From: Diphasiastrum complanatum
Lineage: Eukaryota; Streptophyta; Lycopodiopsida; Lycopodiales; Lycopodiaceae
Length of the DNA: 64,000 bases
Reading direction: 5' to 3'
Assembly: GCA_029204225.1 (NCBI GenBank)
Contig: CM055097.1
Location: 1,783,414 to 1,847,413, forward strand
The notes under the pieces were generated by a model. It worked only from the letters and a program-made list of their open reading frames with translations. It was not told where the DNA came from and did no database searches. This document shows, piece by piece, positions 35,120-46,680 of this stretch. The position numbers were made by a program, and so were the translations under genes. Numbering within the stretch: the first letter of the stretch is position 1; each line of letters opens with the position of its first letter.

Positions 35120-36399
35120 ATGACTCAAAAGAAGATGCTTGCAGCCTCAGAATTAAGTAAGGTGGCTCTTGCTTGTTGCAAGATCTACATCTCCGACAGC
35201 CGCAATTCCAGAGCTTTGCAAACCATTCGGGCAGTTGCCGAGTCTCATGAGCGTGCTCCTTTGCTGCATGAGTTCAAGGATACGGAATATAATAGGGTTG
35301 GCTACACTCTAGTGGGCGCTTTACCTTCGGCACAGAAGCAGGAAGCTGGCAGGGGCAAGGACGCTGGGTTGTCATCTTTCAGCAGGCTTCCTCTTCAAAT
35401 TGCGGTACTTGATATCGTCAGAGCAGCTCTGGAATCCTTGAATCTTGAGGAGCATTGCGGCACTCATCCGAGAGTTGGAGTGGTGGATCATATCTGCTTC
35501 CACCCTTTGGGATCTGCTGGACTGGAGCAGGCAGCTTCCTTGGCGCGTTCTGTGGCTGCGAGCATTGGCTCCAGGTTTAAAGGTCTGGGGTCTTATTTCA
35601 AGTTTCTTGATTCAACTTATAAGAAAGCATCTTGTTCATGTTGTGATATAACTTTCAGTCAGACTGCAGAGCGTTGAGTATGTAACTGTTCATTCTAATG
35701 TCGGCCAGGCTTGACATTAGCAACTATTCAAGATGGATGCCGTTAGTGTCATGCTTTCCACTCAAATACTGTTCAGACTTTCTATTGTCATTTCATCTTT
35801 TTATCTCAACTACTCTGTGGCAAATTGGACTGTTACAACGCAAGCTCTTTTTGGGCAATGCTTAATTCCCCACACACACTGATTTTGCAGTGCCCACTTA
35901 TCTTTATGGCGCTGCCCACCAGCAAGGAAGAGCTCTAGATTCAGTTCGTCGAGATCTAGGTTATTATCGGTGCAATTCTCAAGGGCAGTGGATAGGAGGC
36001 CTGTCAAACATTTCTAGCAGTTTCTCACCTGACTTCGGCCCATCTGCATGTCTCAACAAAAGGAGTGGCATGGTAGTGGTGGGTGCATCACCCTGGGTGA
36101 TGAATTACAATGTGCCTATCCTGTCTAATGATTTGAGAGCAGCTCGCAGAATTGCTCGAAAGGTAAGCAGCAGAGGGGGAGGCTTGCCTCAAGTCCAAGC
36201 TATGGCTTTGCTACATGGAGATGATTTTATAGAAGTTGCATGCAATCTACTAGATACAGCAGTCACAAGCCCAGATATAGTGCAGACCCAAGTGAGCATT
36301 CTGGCTGAAGAAGAAGGAATAGCTGTCAGGCAAGGCTACCTTACAGGCTATAGTGAGCAAGAGGTTTATGCTTTAGCATGCCAAAAGATTTTCCCTTAA
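35120..36399 (+). CDS. Formiminotransferase N-domain protein (folate-binding), two exons
   Basis: Homologous to the formiminotransferase half of animal FTCD, which moves a formimino group from formiminoglutamate to tetrahydrofolate. Plants have a stand-alone version whose exact reaction is not settled. Exons 35,120-35,582 and 35,891-36,399 join in phase (FK|VPTYLYGAA) to give 323 residues. Seen: SDSRNSRALQTIR (start of the N-subdomain), FKDTEYNRVGYTLVG, the active-site region HPRVGVVDHICFHPLG, the C-subdomain start VPTYLYGAAHQQGRALDSVR, WIGGL and PDFGPS, then GMVVVGASPWVMNYNVPI. The cyclodeaminase domain is absent, as in other plant copies. No transit peptide is evident. Reading frame is intact and codon use differs from the relics around it, so this is a living gene. 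Confidence 0.93.
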
Positions 36400-36423
36400 G
36401 TCTTCTTGTGATTGAACATTTTG

Positions 36424-36429
36424 AATAAA
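36424..36429 (+). terminator. Candidate poly(A) signal
   Basis: AATAAA 25 bp after the stop of the formiminotransferase-domain gene, in TTGAATAAAGAGC. Confidence 0.5.
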
Positions 36430-38215
36430 GAGCAAAACTCTTGGGTCTTGGCTCTTATTCATTCAAATCATTAATGGGGCTATTTTGGGGAATAAGAATT
36501 TTCTATAGGGTCTTGACTCTTTACTCATTGAGATCATTGATAATAGTTTATCATTGAGATTATTGACTCTAGTTTATCAGCTTTCGGCCATTCACCGCTT
36601 CTAAGGGGTTTTGACGACCCTCATACCACTCTCATAAGGGTAACATTGTAGCATGTGCACTAAACACCCATTCACACTTGCTTTTCACAGGTAAGTTGGG
36701 TGCATTCTGTACTTAAGTAAATCGATAATTTTACAATTATGTTCTTCTGAGAAACTTTTTTGTCTTAAGTGTTTATATCTAAATAGGGTAGTTCTTAGCT
36801 TTTCCCCATTATTAGTGATCAGATATCAAATTGAGTGTTCTCTCTCTTTTTCTTGTTCCAATAATTTTTACAAAGCTGCTCACAAATTTGCAAATCTCCT
36901 TGCTTTTTGTTGGAAGTATTTTATTTTTTTGGTCCTTTTTTGTTGTTACAAAAATCGATATTAGGAATTTGATCATAAAATTCATTCAAATTTTGTGCTT
37001 ACCGAGCAATGAAAAATTTAGTTAAGTTATGCCAAACCTAACCTACACATTAATTAGTCTTGGGTTGGAGTTTCATGATTAAATACTAGTCGAAACATCA
37101 TTGACTCAATATATTTACCAAGTAATGAGGTGAGTTCATTTGTCTGGTCAAATTCATCTATTGAACTATGCTATCATCTTGAACATCTCCACGCGTTGTC
37201 TTTCATTTCAATAATCTTTCACTTGATCCTTGACAATTTGAAGATCTTTACAAACAAGTTGTAATATCTTATACATATTCGTTAGCCACCAAACATGCTA
37301 TTCAATTGTTTTCACAATAATGGGTGGTCTTGGCTTAAACCCCTACATAAGCATTAAGGGGTGGTAATAATGCTAGAATGCTTAAAATTGACAAATGGGT
37401 GCTCTTCTCACTCAAAATTGCTTGCATGACGCATATTCTCATGACATATTTTCAGTTGACTAATTGGTCCTCTTTGTTTGAATAAGCTAAAGCTCAATAT
37501 GGTCTCCAATTTCTCTCAAAAAAGTTCACAAATGGTGAAAAGTATGAATAGCAGCTCAACAAACATACAAGTTACTACAACTTCAACTTTTTTTTTCATT
37601 GGAGTAGATATTTTATTCTACTGGGCAATCTAGTATCGCCCAGATAACCTTGTTATCTTTATTGGGAAGACATACAATCAAATTCATGGAAATGCATTTT
37701 CACCTTATATTAGTAGTGTTGGCGATTAAAATCACAGTTTTTTGTAGTTGTGTTTATATTTGGAAGTTTAAAAGATCTTCTTACTAAATCATAAGTTTGG
37801 TATATGGTTGGGTTGCATGCACTTCGAGAATCATAACATTTGTACAAGATGTAGTGTCGAATACCATCATTCTCTAGAAACCCTTACTATCACAAAACAA
37901 CTTCTTGCTCTCATGGACATGCTAATATTATCATCATCATGGTTTGTTGGAGAATACTACTTCATAAACACCTTGCATATTTGGTTGAATAACATAGTAG
38001 TCTGGCTGAATTACGTATTAGTCTGGCATAGCCATTCTAGAGACAATCAAAACCGATAGAAATCTTGGTTAGTTAAAGTTAATTCAGCTCATTTATTTTG
38101 CTACGGAAAGTGGCTATGCTTTCGGTTGTGAAAATAAAATCTAGCTAGCTAATTTGCATGCTAAGTGTCATCATGAGGTTGGTGGACCTCGAACTCCACA
38201 CATCGTGAATTATCA
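36430..38215. other. Intergenic, nothing recognised
   Basis: AT-rich, short frames only, no named motif. Confidence 0.5.
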
Positions 38216-38227
38216 GCTCTGATACCA
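38216..38227 (-). other. Retrotransposon primer binding site, minus strand
   Basis: GCTCTGATACCA is the complement of TGGTATCAGAGC, the initiator-Met primer site of many plant copia elements. The LTR would lie to its right (38,228 to about 38,600), where it seems to cut into the gypsy-type LTR starting at about 38,608. Confidence 0.55.
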
Positions 38228-38607
38228 CTTAGGTTGACGTTAGGATTGATGACAACTGAAGAAAACAAAGAATACTTGATAGCAGGATCGTGGATTACTT
38301 AGAGAATGGAGTTTTATGAGCTATTTTTTTGCGTTGAATCAGATTATCAACGTAGGAGTTGTAGACTGTCGTGAAGAATCAATTTAGGTGTCAGAGAAAG
38401 CCAATTCTCTGATAATAGTGTTTGTGTAAGCAGACGGCGCGACGACGAGGCGAACATGATTCACAAGAAGTGCTCAAGAGGGCTGGTATGTAGCGACCAA
38501 TTGAGGTGAGAGTTATCATTCAACAAGAATGCAAAAAGAGTATAGAGTGATAGCGAATCTGTATAATAAAGTTGTAAACACAACGATCAGTTCACAATAC
38601 AATCGTT

Positions 38608-40890
38608 AGATCTCACACTTCAGTCTTGAGCATCAAGAGAGAAGAGTTTATGCATATGTAAGAGATTGAAGAAGTGAATAGAGTTCTGTGAGTTATTCTC
38701 TCTTATTTCTGTTCTCCGCACTGCTGAGTGTGAGTGATCTTGAGTCTGCTAACAATCTCTAACACATTACATGAATTACTCTCTAATCAGACAGACTCTC
38801 TAGTGCATTACAATTGTTTTTGTGTATCCGTAAAGCATGCTCTAAAGAACTGTCTTAAAACTATCTATTCGTCTGTCGCGAATACTTTCTTTTCGGCACT
38901 CAAATAACACCTCTCTTTTGTACAGTCTAGCACGATCATTGAATAAAGCTGTATGTATACATATGAGATGACAGTCCCTATCTGAAAAATTGAGTCTTTG
39001 ATCTGTTTTCCTGATTGGCATTGACATAAGTTTCTAACGTGCTCTAAAACCATTCGTGTTCTTTTACCATTAATTTGGACTTTAGTTGTTGAGGACTTCT
39101 GTTTAGAAACAAACAGTTCGCGAACGCGATTAATTAATTGTTTGCACAGTTGCGAATACATCGAACAAATCTCGACTCTTGTTGACACCTTAATCAGCCA
39201 GAGTGTAGTACTGTTGTACTACTCTGATAACATCTCATCTGTAGAACGTGTTTCATTTGATTTGATAGAGGCTAGATTGTTGTTCTGAAATTATTAACAT
39301 TACATTCCCCAAACCATAAGTAATACTGGTTACTTTTTAATGTCTGTTGACAACCAAAATAACACTCGAAACCACTGCCATAATTGTACCAAATACATAA
39401 CTTTCTAACGCTGTCCTCTGTGGAAACGACATTATTTACTATAAAATCTATATTAACCCTGTTGGTATAGTACGACATATACCAATTTTTGGCGCCGTTG
39501 CTGGGGATAGTTTAGGAAAGTTATAAGAAATCTGACAAATCCATCTCCATCTCCAGTGTATGTCAGATAGAGAATCCAGATTTGAAAGATACTGTAAGCT
39601 TAGAGAGGAATTTTTACGAAGACAAAGTGAGAGTACTAGTCGAAGAAATCTAGACGAAATCACTGCCCAGTTACTTGAACTCCTAAATAATCCTCTAAAA
39701 GAAGATGTTATGTTCACGAGGACGTTTCACATTTGAGGAAGGGGATATGTGATGCCACCTTATTGTTAAAAATTGAATATTAATATAAATATGACATGCT
39801 ATACTCAAAAATGAAGATATGTAGGAAAGACATTGCCTTGGATAACCTTTATTAGGTCGTCCACACGAAACGGCTAGATACAAAAAGACATGTTAAACTA
39901 GAGTAACTTTAACTCGTAGTTAAGTATACCTTTTATGATAAAACTGAACGTATTTTCAGTCTAATTGTTAACTAGACCCTTTCGCGGGAGCGACACACCT
40001 GCTGTTTTAGAGGTGTGTTTGCCGTAGAACATATATAGATCTCACACTTCAGTCTCGAGCATTGAGAGAGAAGAGTTTATGCATATGTAAGAGATTGAAG
40101 AAGTGAATAGAGTTATGTGAGTTATTCTCTCTTATCTCTGTTCTCCGCACTGCTGAGTGTGAGTGATCTTGAGTTTGCTAACAATCTCTAACGCATTACA
40201 TGAATTACTCTCTGATCAGACAGACTCTCTAGTGCATTATAGTCGTTTGCTGTGTATCCGTAAAGCATGCTCTAAAGAACTGTCTTAAAACTATCTTATT
40301 CGTCTGTCGCAAGTACTTTCTTTTCGGCACTCGAATAATGACTCTCTTTGGTACAATGTAGCACAATCATTGAATAAAGATGTATGTATACATATGAGAT
40401 GACAGTCCCTGTTTGAAGAATTGAGTCTTTGATCTGTTTTCCTGATTGGCATTGACATAAGTTCCATTTGTGTTCTTTAACCATTAATTTGGACTTTAGT
40501 TGTTGAGGACTTCTGTTTAGAAACGAACAGTTCGCGAACGCGATTAATTAATTGTCTGCACAGTCGCGAATACATCGAACAACTCTCGACTCTTATTGAC
40601 ACCTTAATCAGCCAGAGTGTAGTATTGTTGTACTACTCTGATAACATCTCATCTGTAGAACGTGTTTCATTCGATTTGATAGAGGCTAGATTGTTGTTCT
40701 GATTATTAACATTACATTCCCCAAATCATAAGTAATATTGGTTACTTTTTAATGTCTGTTGACAAACAAAATAACACTCAAAACCACTTGCCATAATTGT
40801 ACCAAATACATAACTTTCTAACGTTGTCCTCAGAGGGAACGACATTATTTACTATAAAACCTATATTAACCCTGTTGGTATAGTACGACA
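38608..40890 (+). mobile_element. Non-autonomous Ty3/gypsy-type element with 270-bp interior
   Basis: 5' LTR (38,608-39,477, 5' end missing) and 3' LTR (39,748-40,890, 1,143 bp) share most of 870 bp and both end TAGTACGACA. The interior is only 270 bp. TTTGGCGCCGTTGCTGGGGA at 39,487 on matches the tRNA-Asp-type primer site of Athila/Tat-class gypsy elements, then comes a 58-codon frame, then a polypurine tract (GAGGAAGGGGATA). The 3' LTR starts TGTGATGCC. No pol. The element interrupts gene B copy 1, whose sequence resumes at 40,891. Confidence 0.85.
39560..39736 (+). CDS. 58-codon frame inside the gypsy-type element
   Basis: ATG to TGA, intact. The product is Arg/Glu-rich and probably helical (MSDRESRFERYCKLREEF...). 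It starts about 55 bp after the primer site, where gag starts in this class, so it may be a gag remnant. It resembles no named gag domain that I can recognise, and a chance frame is possible. Confidence 0.4.
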   Translation: MSDRESRFERYCKLREEFLRRQSESTSRRNLDEITAQLLELLNNPLKEDVMFTRTFHI

Positions 40891-42016
40891 GGAAGCCACT
40901 TCTTCCAGTGGTACAAAGTCTGAAAAGTCAAAGATTGTAGATATAGATACTTTTTATTTATAGATACGAGCGTTAATTTAGATGATTGTTTAGATTTTGA
41001 TTCTGCTCAAAATAGGGCATCGTTTATAGGCCCTAGAACACCCACTATCTTTTCTCCTTCTGATAAATCTTTGATCACTTTGCCTACTTATAATATAGAT
41101 AATAATTCTTTTTTGACAATATCGGATATATCAGATCTTTTTTATTTCACTGAAGCTGAGACTCTTTGCATTTTGAGCAAAGAGCTTGATGAATTTTTGG
41201 ATATAATTGATTTTGATGTTGATGATCTTCTCCCTGGTGTTGACGATGTACATAATGATAAGTTTTATTTAGGAAAAGATTGCTTGAAAATGGCTGTGGA
41301 GGATATGCGCAACAAAGAAGATGATCTACCTTCTGAGGAGGAGTTTCTCAAAATCCAAAGTCAACTTCGTTTTCCACAACCAACTGTCTATTCACCAACA
41401 ATATTAACATCGAAAGGTGGACATAATTTTGATGGAGAAATAGTAATCAGGGAAGACAAAGTCGAATGCGTAAGTTTTTGTATCTTATCATGTACTAGTA
41501 GATTCATTATGTCAGATTATATATTGGAGCTTACTTTGTTTTTTATCATTTCAGAAAACAATTTTCCTTGATGATTTCACAATTCGTTGAAGAGGGCAGA
41601 GATCTTCTGCTGGAGAATTTTCAAGAAATCATGCACTGGGGCACTATCTGAAGCTCTTCAAGAATAATGAGATAAGTGTTGCCCATTAAAAGTTTCATCA
41701 ATATGGTGAGACTATGATTATGGAAATCAAGGCATTGTCTCATTTTCTTGGAGGACATAATTTCAATAAGGTGCATAAAATAATTTTTGTAAAGAAAACC
41801 ATTGCTATTAAAATTTTAGGATATGGACCAGTGAATTCCATGCTCAGAGCATCTCATTTTGCATTGTATGCTGCTTACGTTGATCTGAGTAAGCATGAAA
41901 ACTATGAGCTGTTGGATCCATATGAAAGAAGAAAATTGTTGCATGATTCTGAGTTGCAACTTTCATTGGAGAAAGTATCGGAAGCAGAGTGGATACTGCT
42001 GAATTGTACTTTGTAA
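40891..42016 (+). pseudogene. Gene B, copy 1 (unknown acidic protein), 5' end lost
   Basis: Product unknown. Exon 40,891-41,469 encodes an acidic region (SGTKSEKSKIVDI, YNIDNNSFLTISDISDLF, IIDFDVDDLLPGVDDVH, PTVYSPTILTSKG). A GT-AG intron (41,470-41,554) leads to exon 41,555-42,016 (KTIFLDDFTIR, RGQRSSAGEFSRNHALGHYL, ALSHFLGGHNFNKVHKII, SKHENYELLDPYERRKLL). The second exon carries two stops and the first a frameshift. The 5' part is replaced by a gypsy-type LTR ending at 40,890. A second copy at 59,470-60,614 shares exon and intron layout and most residues. It converges on gene A. Coding conservation between copies suggests that it was a real gene of a repeated unit. Confidence 0.7.
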
Positions 42017-42107
42017 GTATTTTTATTTAATATACAAAATTTATTGTGTGTCTATTGCCTACTGGCTTGTATAAATTTGCATGCTTTTTAAAAAAAAGTA
42101 TAATCCG

Positions 42108-42541
42108 TCAATTTTGTATTATGACGAAATTAAATTCTTCTGTAAAATCATTGGAAAAGTTGCAGTATATAGTTGTTTTTTGTGCTAGTCCCGCCATGTT
42201 GTGTACTTTTATGAAATGCCGCTCTTGCTTGCCAATGAGATTTTTCCATTCCTTGCGATGACCATATGCTAAGACTTCCACTATTTCTTGCAAAGAATGT
42301 CGAATGATGTCGTAATATGTGCTGCATGTCATAAAAACATAATCTAAATCAATACCAAAAGTATCTAATTTAATTGCACAATTTTGTCTGTCGTAGTGTA
42401 ACATCAAAATCTTACCATATAATGTGTTATATGATCAACACCCCATGCACTTTGAACTGCATCCACAAATTCACTGCACAACTCCTCTTGTTTGTTGTTC
42501 ATTGGTGCTTTTGATAGTTTTGGTAGTATTTTGAATGTTTT
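42108..42541 (-). pseudogene. Gene A, copy 1, 3' exons (transposase-like)
   Basis: Minus strand. An exon ending at 42,416 reads APMNNKQEELCSEFVDAVQS then WGVDHITHYM with donor GTAAGA. The next exon starts at 42,321 after ATGCAG and reads HILRHHSTFF, GSLSIWSSQGMEKSHWQARA and FHKSTQHGG. The pattern (Trp, His-rich stretch, GSL...QGxEK, HGG) resembles the last part of DDE-type transposase-like proteins found in many invertebrate genomes; from memory, no search was run. The middle of the gene is absent: copy 1 is split by about 5.4 kb of insertions and resumes at 47,905-48,940. Confidence 0.6.
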
Positions 42542-43807
42542 CGATCTATTAACAATTAGCTGTTTGGTGCTTTTTTATATTTTGGAACTTTTGGGCATTG
42601 AATGTTTGTGTTGGTACTATTGGAACTTACCGTGAAACAATTTTGATAATACAGACTACCAAAATACGTGCTTTAATACCTCGTGTCTCATTTTCATTCT
42701 AAAATCATCCAAATTGGTCTACTGAGATCTATAGTGTGTACCATTTTTATTTTAGAATCTATAGCATTTGGTTCTGATTTTTTTAAAATTCGTCGTATTT
42801 GCAGTTTGCACACATCCCGATTCGATCTTTTTGGAACTACTTTAGTGTTGTTAGACCAATTGGTATTATTACTCCAGTAGTCGAGTACTAATTTTTCAAA
42901 TTTTGTACTATTTTGGTACTATTTTTTGTAAAACTACAATAACTTATCATGTATCAATTCTGATATTTCTGACTACCTAGTCAGCTTCTTTTATTGTAAG
43001 TGTCTCATATCTATTTTAAAATCTACCAAATAGGTACTATTTAGACTTTCCGTGACCATGGTTTACGCATAAAACTATTAAATTAGGTACTTTTTTTTTT
43101 ATATTTATTTGTGTTAGCAGCTTGCATACAATCCTTTGTGGTCTTTTTGGTACTATTTTAGTGTTGTTTACAAATTGGTGGAATCTAAGCTTTAGTTACA
43201 CCAATTTTACAAGATTTGTACTATTTTTGTAATGTTTGCTTGTTTCTGAAACTTTTGAATACCAAAGATTGGTACTAATAGAACCTATCATGTTAAATTT
43301 CTATCCTCCAAACTACTAATTAAGGTACTTTAACTTTCTGCATGTGTGGTACTTTGGTACTATAAGATGCTTTTATACTTTGCTACTACCTGTATATGAT
43401 CATTTGGTACTAACTACAAGTACTTTCTAAAACTCCTGGTACTACTAGTGTATGATACTTTGGTACTACCTGTATATGATGCTTTGGTACTACCTGCAGG
43501 TACTTTCTACTGTAACACGATAAGACTTCTTGAATATAGATCAGTGGTAATGAGAATGCTCCTCAAGTTCACTTTGAAGATGTTAACAATGACTTCAATG
43601 CAGAAGGAATCTTTAAGAAGTTTCGAGTGAACCAACATAGTATTGAGCTGCAAGTACTAATTTTACATATTTTGTATTGTTTTGGTACTATTTTTGTGTT
43701 GGTGAAACACTTTAATATGAAAGATTTGTACTAAAGAACTTATTGTAAACCAATTCCGTTCCTACTGACTACCAAATTAGGTCTTTCATACTAAGTCTCT
43801 GAGTTTT
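42542..43807 (+). repeat. Region with many dispersed GGTACT words
   Basis: AT-rich 1.27 kb in which TTGGTACT/TGGTACTA recurs about 15-20 times without strict spacing. It is densest at 43,345-43,510, where units such as ATGATGCTTTGGTACTACCT repeat. A stretch at 43,020-43,095 occurs inverted at about 54,880-54,975. No coding seen. Confidence 0.6.
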
Positions 43808-44605
43808 TGTCAGAAATGGTGAACTCCTGCAACTTTGTCATAGCACGAACAAGACACGAAGGTCGAACGAGAACGATTCATGATAGTCAACGTGTCTTTG
43901 ACTCGAAGCATGAATGATTCACGAATCATTCGCGAATCGCAAACACACCTCCAAGACCACAAACCGCAAAAGAGACGCAAAACAAAAACTACGAAAAGAA
44001 ACAAAAAGAACGAAAGCAAACGGGAGATTACGAATCAAACAAAGAAAAATCTTTCGCGCTGTCAACTGGCAGCTCAACGAGCTTCACGCCCAACTGAAAC
44101 GAGTAGCAACGACGAAGACTAACTAACTAGTTGATTAGCGTTAACTAGTCTTGTGATTCTATGTTTAGCTATCTTGTAAACTCCACATAGTGGAGGTATA
44201 AACGATCCCCTCTGGATCATAACTATGTGATGAGAATACAGAAATCTGTAAGAGACAGAGAGAGACGTAGCAAATAGAGTAAGAAAGTAAAGACACCATA
44301 GTTGTGCATGAAAGTCTTCCAACGAGCAGCACACAGCGTAAGAGCAGAGTGTCAATCTGCCAACGAGTGAGACACTGACAATCTCACTCCAAAACCAAAC
44401 TGACAATATAGTCACTCTATTTTTGTATATCTCTTTGTCTTGTGATGTGTGTATTGATTGCTGGAATAGAATGTGTTCTGTGATGCGTAGTCGCATGTCT
44501 GGGATCCTGTAAGGGCTTCCACACGAAAAGAAAATTCAAAGACAGAAAATTGTTCGCGAATAGAGAAGGAGAAGACGAACACAAAACATTCTTGCTTCTG
44601 CGACA
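43808..44605 (+). mobile_element. Copia LTR (plus strand), 798 bp
   Basis: Starts TGTCAGAAATGG and ends CTGCGACA, followed directly by the primer site TGGTATCAAAGCC (44,606). The same LTR lies inverted at 54,982-55,757, which supports the ends. Confidence 0.8.
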
Positions 44606-44670
44606 TGGTATCAAAGCCAACATGTTATCACTACTAATATCCCAACAGTGATTCTTCCAGACAACACAAT

Positions 44671-44955
44671 ATGGCTACAACAATCCAGACCAGAGTAGCA
44701 ATCAGTCTCAATGGCACAAATTACATAATCTAGAAATTCAAAATCAAAACACTCCTGAAGGGCGAAGGCATCTGGTCAGTGACCGAGCTCTCAAAGGTGC
44801 AACCTCCAGAGGGAGACCGGAGGAGAGCTGAATGGATCAAAAAGGATGAACGCACAATGTCGATCATCGTTTCGTCCATAAAATGAAGATCTACTCATGC
44901 GAATATTGGATTAACCTACAGAGCTAGAAATGAAGAGAAAGAATTCGAGCTGCAT
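44671..44955 (+). pseudogene. Copia gag N-terminus, cut by a CACTA end
   Basis: Starts MATTIQTRVAISLNGTNY; a stop replaces the usual Trp before KFKIKTLLKGEGIW. It continues with RAEWIKKDERTMSIIVSSI and, after a frameshift, DLLMRILDLPT. This is the expected copia gag start 65 bp after the primer site. It stops abruptly at CACTACAGCG (44,956). Confidence 0.8.
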
Positions 44956-45240
44956 CACTACAGCGATGCGAGATGCTGCCACGCAAATTTTTTTTAAACT
45001 AAAACTTAAAATTTGAGCGCCAAAATATGTCGGCATGGCACATCCGTGCATGGAAGTGTCACGTACGGTTGTTATTTAACCAATTTTCATGTGACATAAT
45101 TTTTTTTTATTTGCCATGCGTTGCAAATCTCCATAGAAAATTCTAGAGCGATGGCTTTTTTTATTGCCACGCGTGGCAAAATTTGTCAAGAAATTTGCCA
45201 CGCGTGGCAGTGCCACACATGGCAAAATTAGTTTGTTGTA
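44956..45240 (+). mobile_element. CACTA transposon left end with subterminal palindromes
   Basis: CACTACAGCGATGCGAG at 44,956 has the CACTA-type terminus. Behind it lie repeated subterminal words GCCACGC, TTGCCACGCGTGGCA (twice, about 45,161 and 45,200) and GCCACACATGGC. Such short palindromic subterminal repeats are typical transposase binding sites of En/Spm-type elements. The copia gag is broken at this point. The matching right end and 3-bp target duplication were not found. Confidence 0.6.
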
Positions 45241-45936
45241 AATTTTTTTTTTTCACTATTATGAATAATAAGTTGATAAAAAACAACTTTATGATTAATT
45301 TAAAAGCAAATAAGATTTTTTTTTTATAATTTGAATAGGTGTATACTTATAATAAAATGTGGACTAAAAATCAAATGATCATTATCTCAAATTATTATGC
45401 TCTGACGAATTAAAGTTACTATCAATTGAATATTACATGCTATCTTATGTATTTATAGACATTATGATGTGTTTCTATATTGAGAAATTTTTTTGACAAT
45501 TTTTTCAATATAGTATTGATGGGTAAAAATATAAACGTGAGCTTGATATGCATGTGAAAGGATGCTAAGTACCTTACATTTGAGAGCCGTGTGGTAGCTT
45601 GTTAAGCTAATTTGTTGATAAAAAAATTGCAATGTTATACACCTTTGTGTGTTTGCAAAGATCAATGAATAGCAAACAATATTGTGGCAAAGTGTATTAT
45701 TATCTCAAAGAAGATGTTTTTTAATTATAATATGTAAATAATCAACACATATATCTTTTAATTAGTTCACACATCTATTAATATTGATAAATTTTTCTAA
45801 TTCTAAGTGATTGCGAGATGCGTTTGAAATGAAACTTTAGAAATGCAACATCGTAGAAAAATATAATAATTTTAATAATATATATTGACCACAATGGATC
45901 ATTTTATGACAAAATTATTTGTGACATGTACAAATT

Positions 45937-46680
45937 TTATTCATCATTGCAAGATTCAAATTCATCAGCCAATACATCTTGCAACTCATCTCCGCTAAGA
46001 TGACTTTCATCATCACTATCGAAATCAAAACCTCTCTCAATATTGTCCTCATGCAAAGAATCATTTTTCTCCTCTTCATCATCTGAGTTGTCGGAATCAT
46101 GAGAATCAATTCTTGGATTTTCAATATTTATAAAACTGGAAGGTCTATCTACATCTTCATTAGATATACTTGTGTTGTCCAAATTTAGATCTTCCATTTC
46201 ATTCTCAACATATGCATTTTCAAATACATGTCTTGAGCGTGGCTTAATTTGAACAACATACCACCAATCTTTGTTTAGTCAAACTGGTTGAAAAAAATAC
46301 CTGCACATTTAGCAATGTTAGGATTGGATATTTGTTATGCTCACATTTTAATCCACAATAAATAGATGTAATGAAAAAGTAGTGTTGATGATTAATATAA
46401 CATTGATCACAATTGACAAAAAGAAAAAAATGTGAAATTCATGCACACCTGTTCACAATGACAAGGCAACACCAATGTGTCTGAAAAGTCCATGCTTAAT
46501 GTCTTGGTAAATCGATAGCAAAAAATCCACTAAGATCTTTTTTTACAGTTGCATTTGATCCTCTATAGTTGATTTTGAACCATTTCACGTCAAACAACAA
46601 ATATTTACCCATTTCACCAAAACACACCTCATATATGGCTTGTATGATTCCTACACACTCAAGCTCTCCAGAAATTGGAT
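45937..46680 (-). pseudogene. CACTA TNP2-type transposase C-terminus (DUF4216-like)
   Basis: Minus strand. 46,680-46,496 reads ELECVGIIQAIYEVCF, YLLFDVKWFKIN and NATVKKDLSGFFAIDL. After an interruption (DTLVLPCHCEQV, then YFFQPVW) it continues WWYVVQIKPRSRHVFE. This follows the DUF4216 pattern (I-I..Y....LF...W, F..ID/VNL, D..VL..Q..QV, W.VV...PR). An acidic tail follows (SDNSDDEEEKNDSL) ending at 45,937. The tail points toward the CACTA end at 44,956, as in intact elements. The upstream transposase part is replaced by copia at 46,680. Confidence 0.65.

Noticed and set aside
45937-46197. A stand-alone acidic host protein
   Set aside because: It is continuous with DUF4216-like coding upstream and sits where a CACTA transposase tail belongs.
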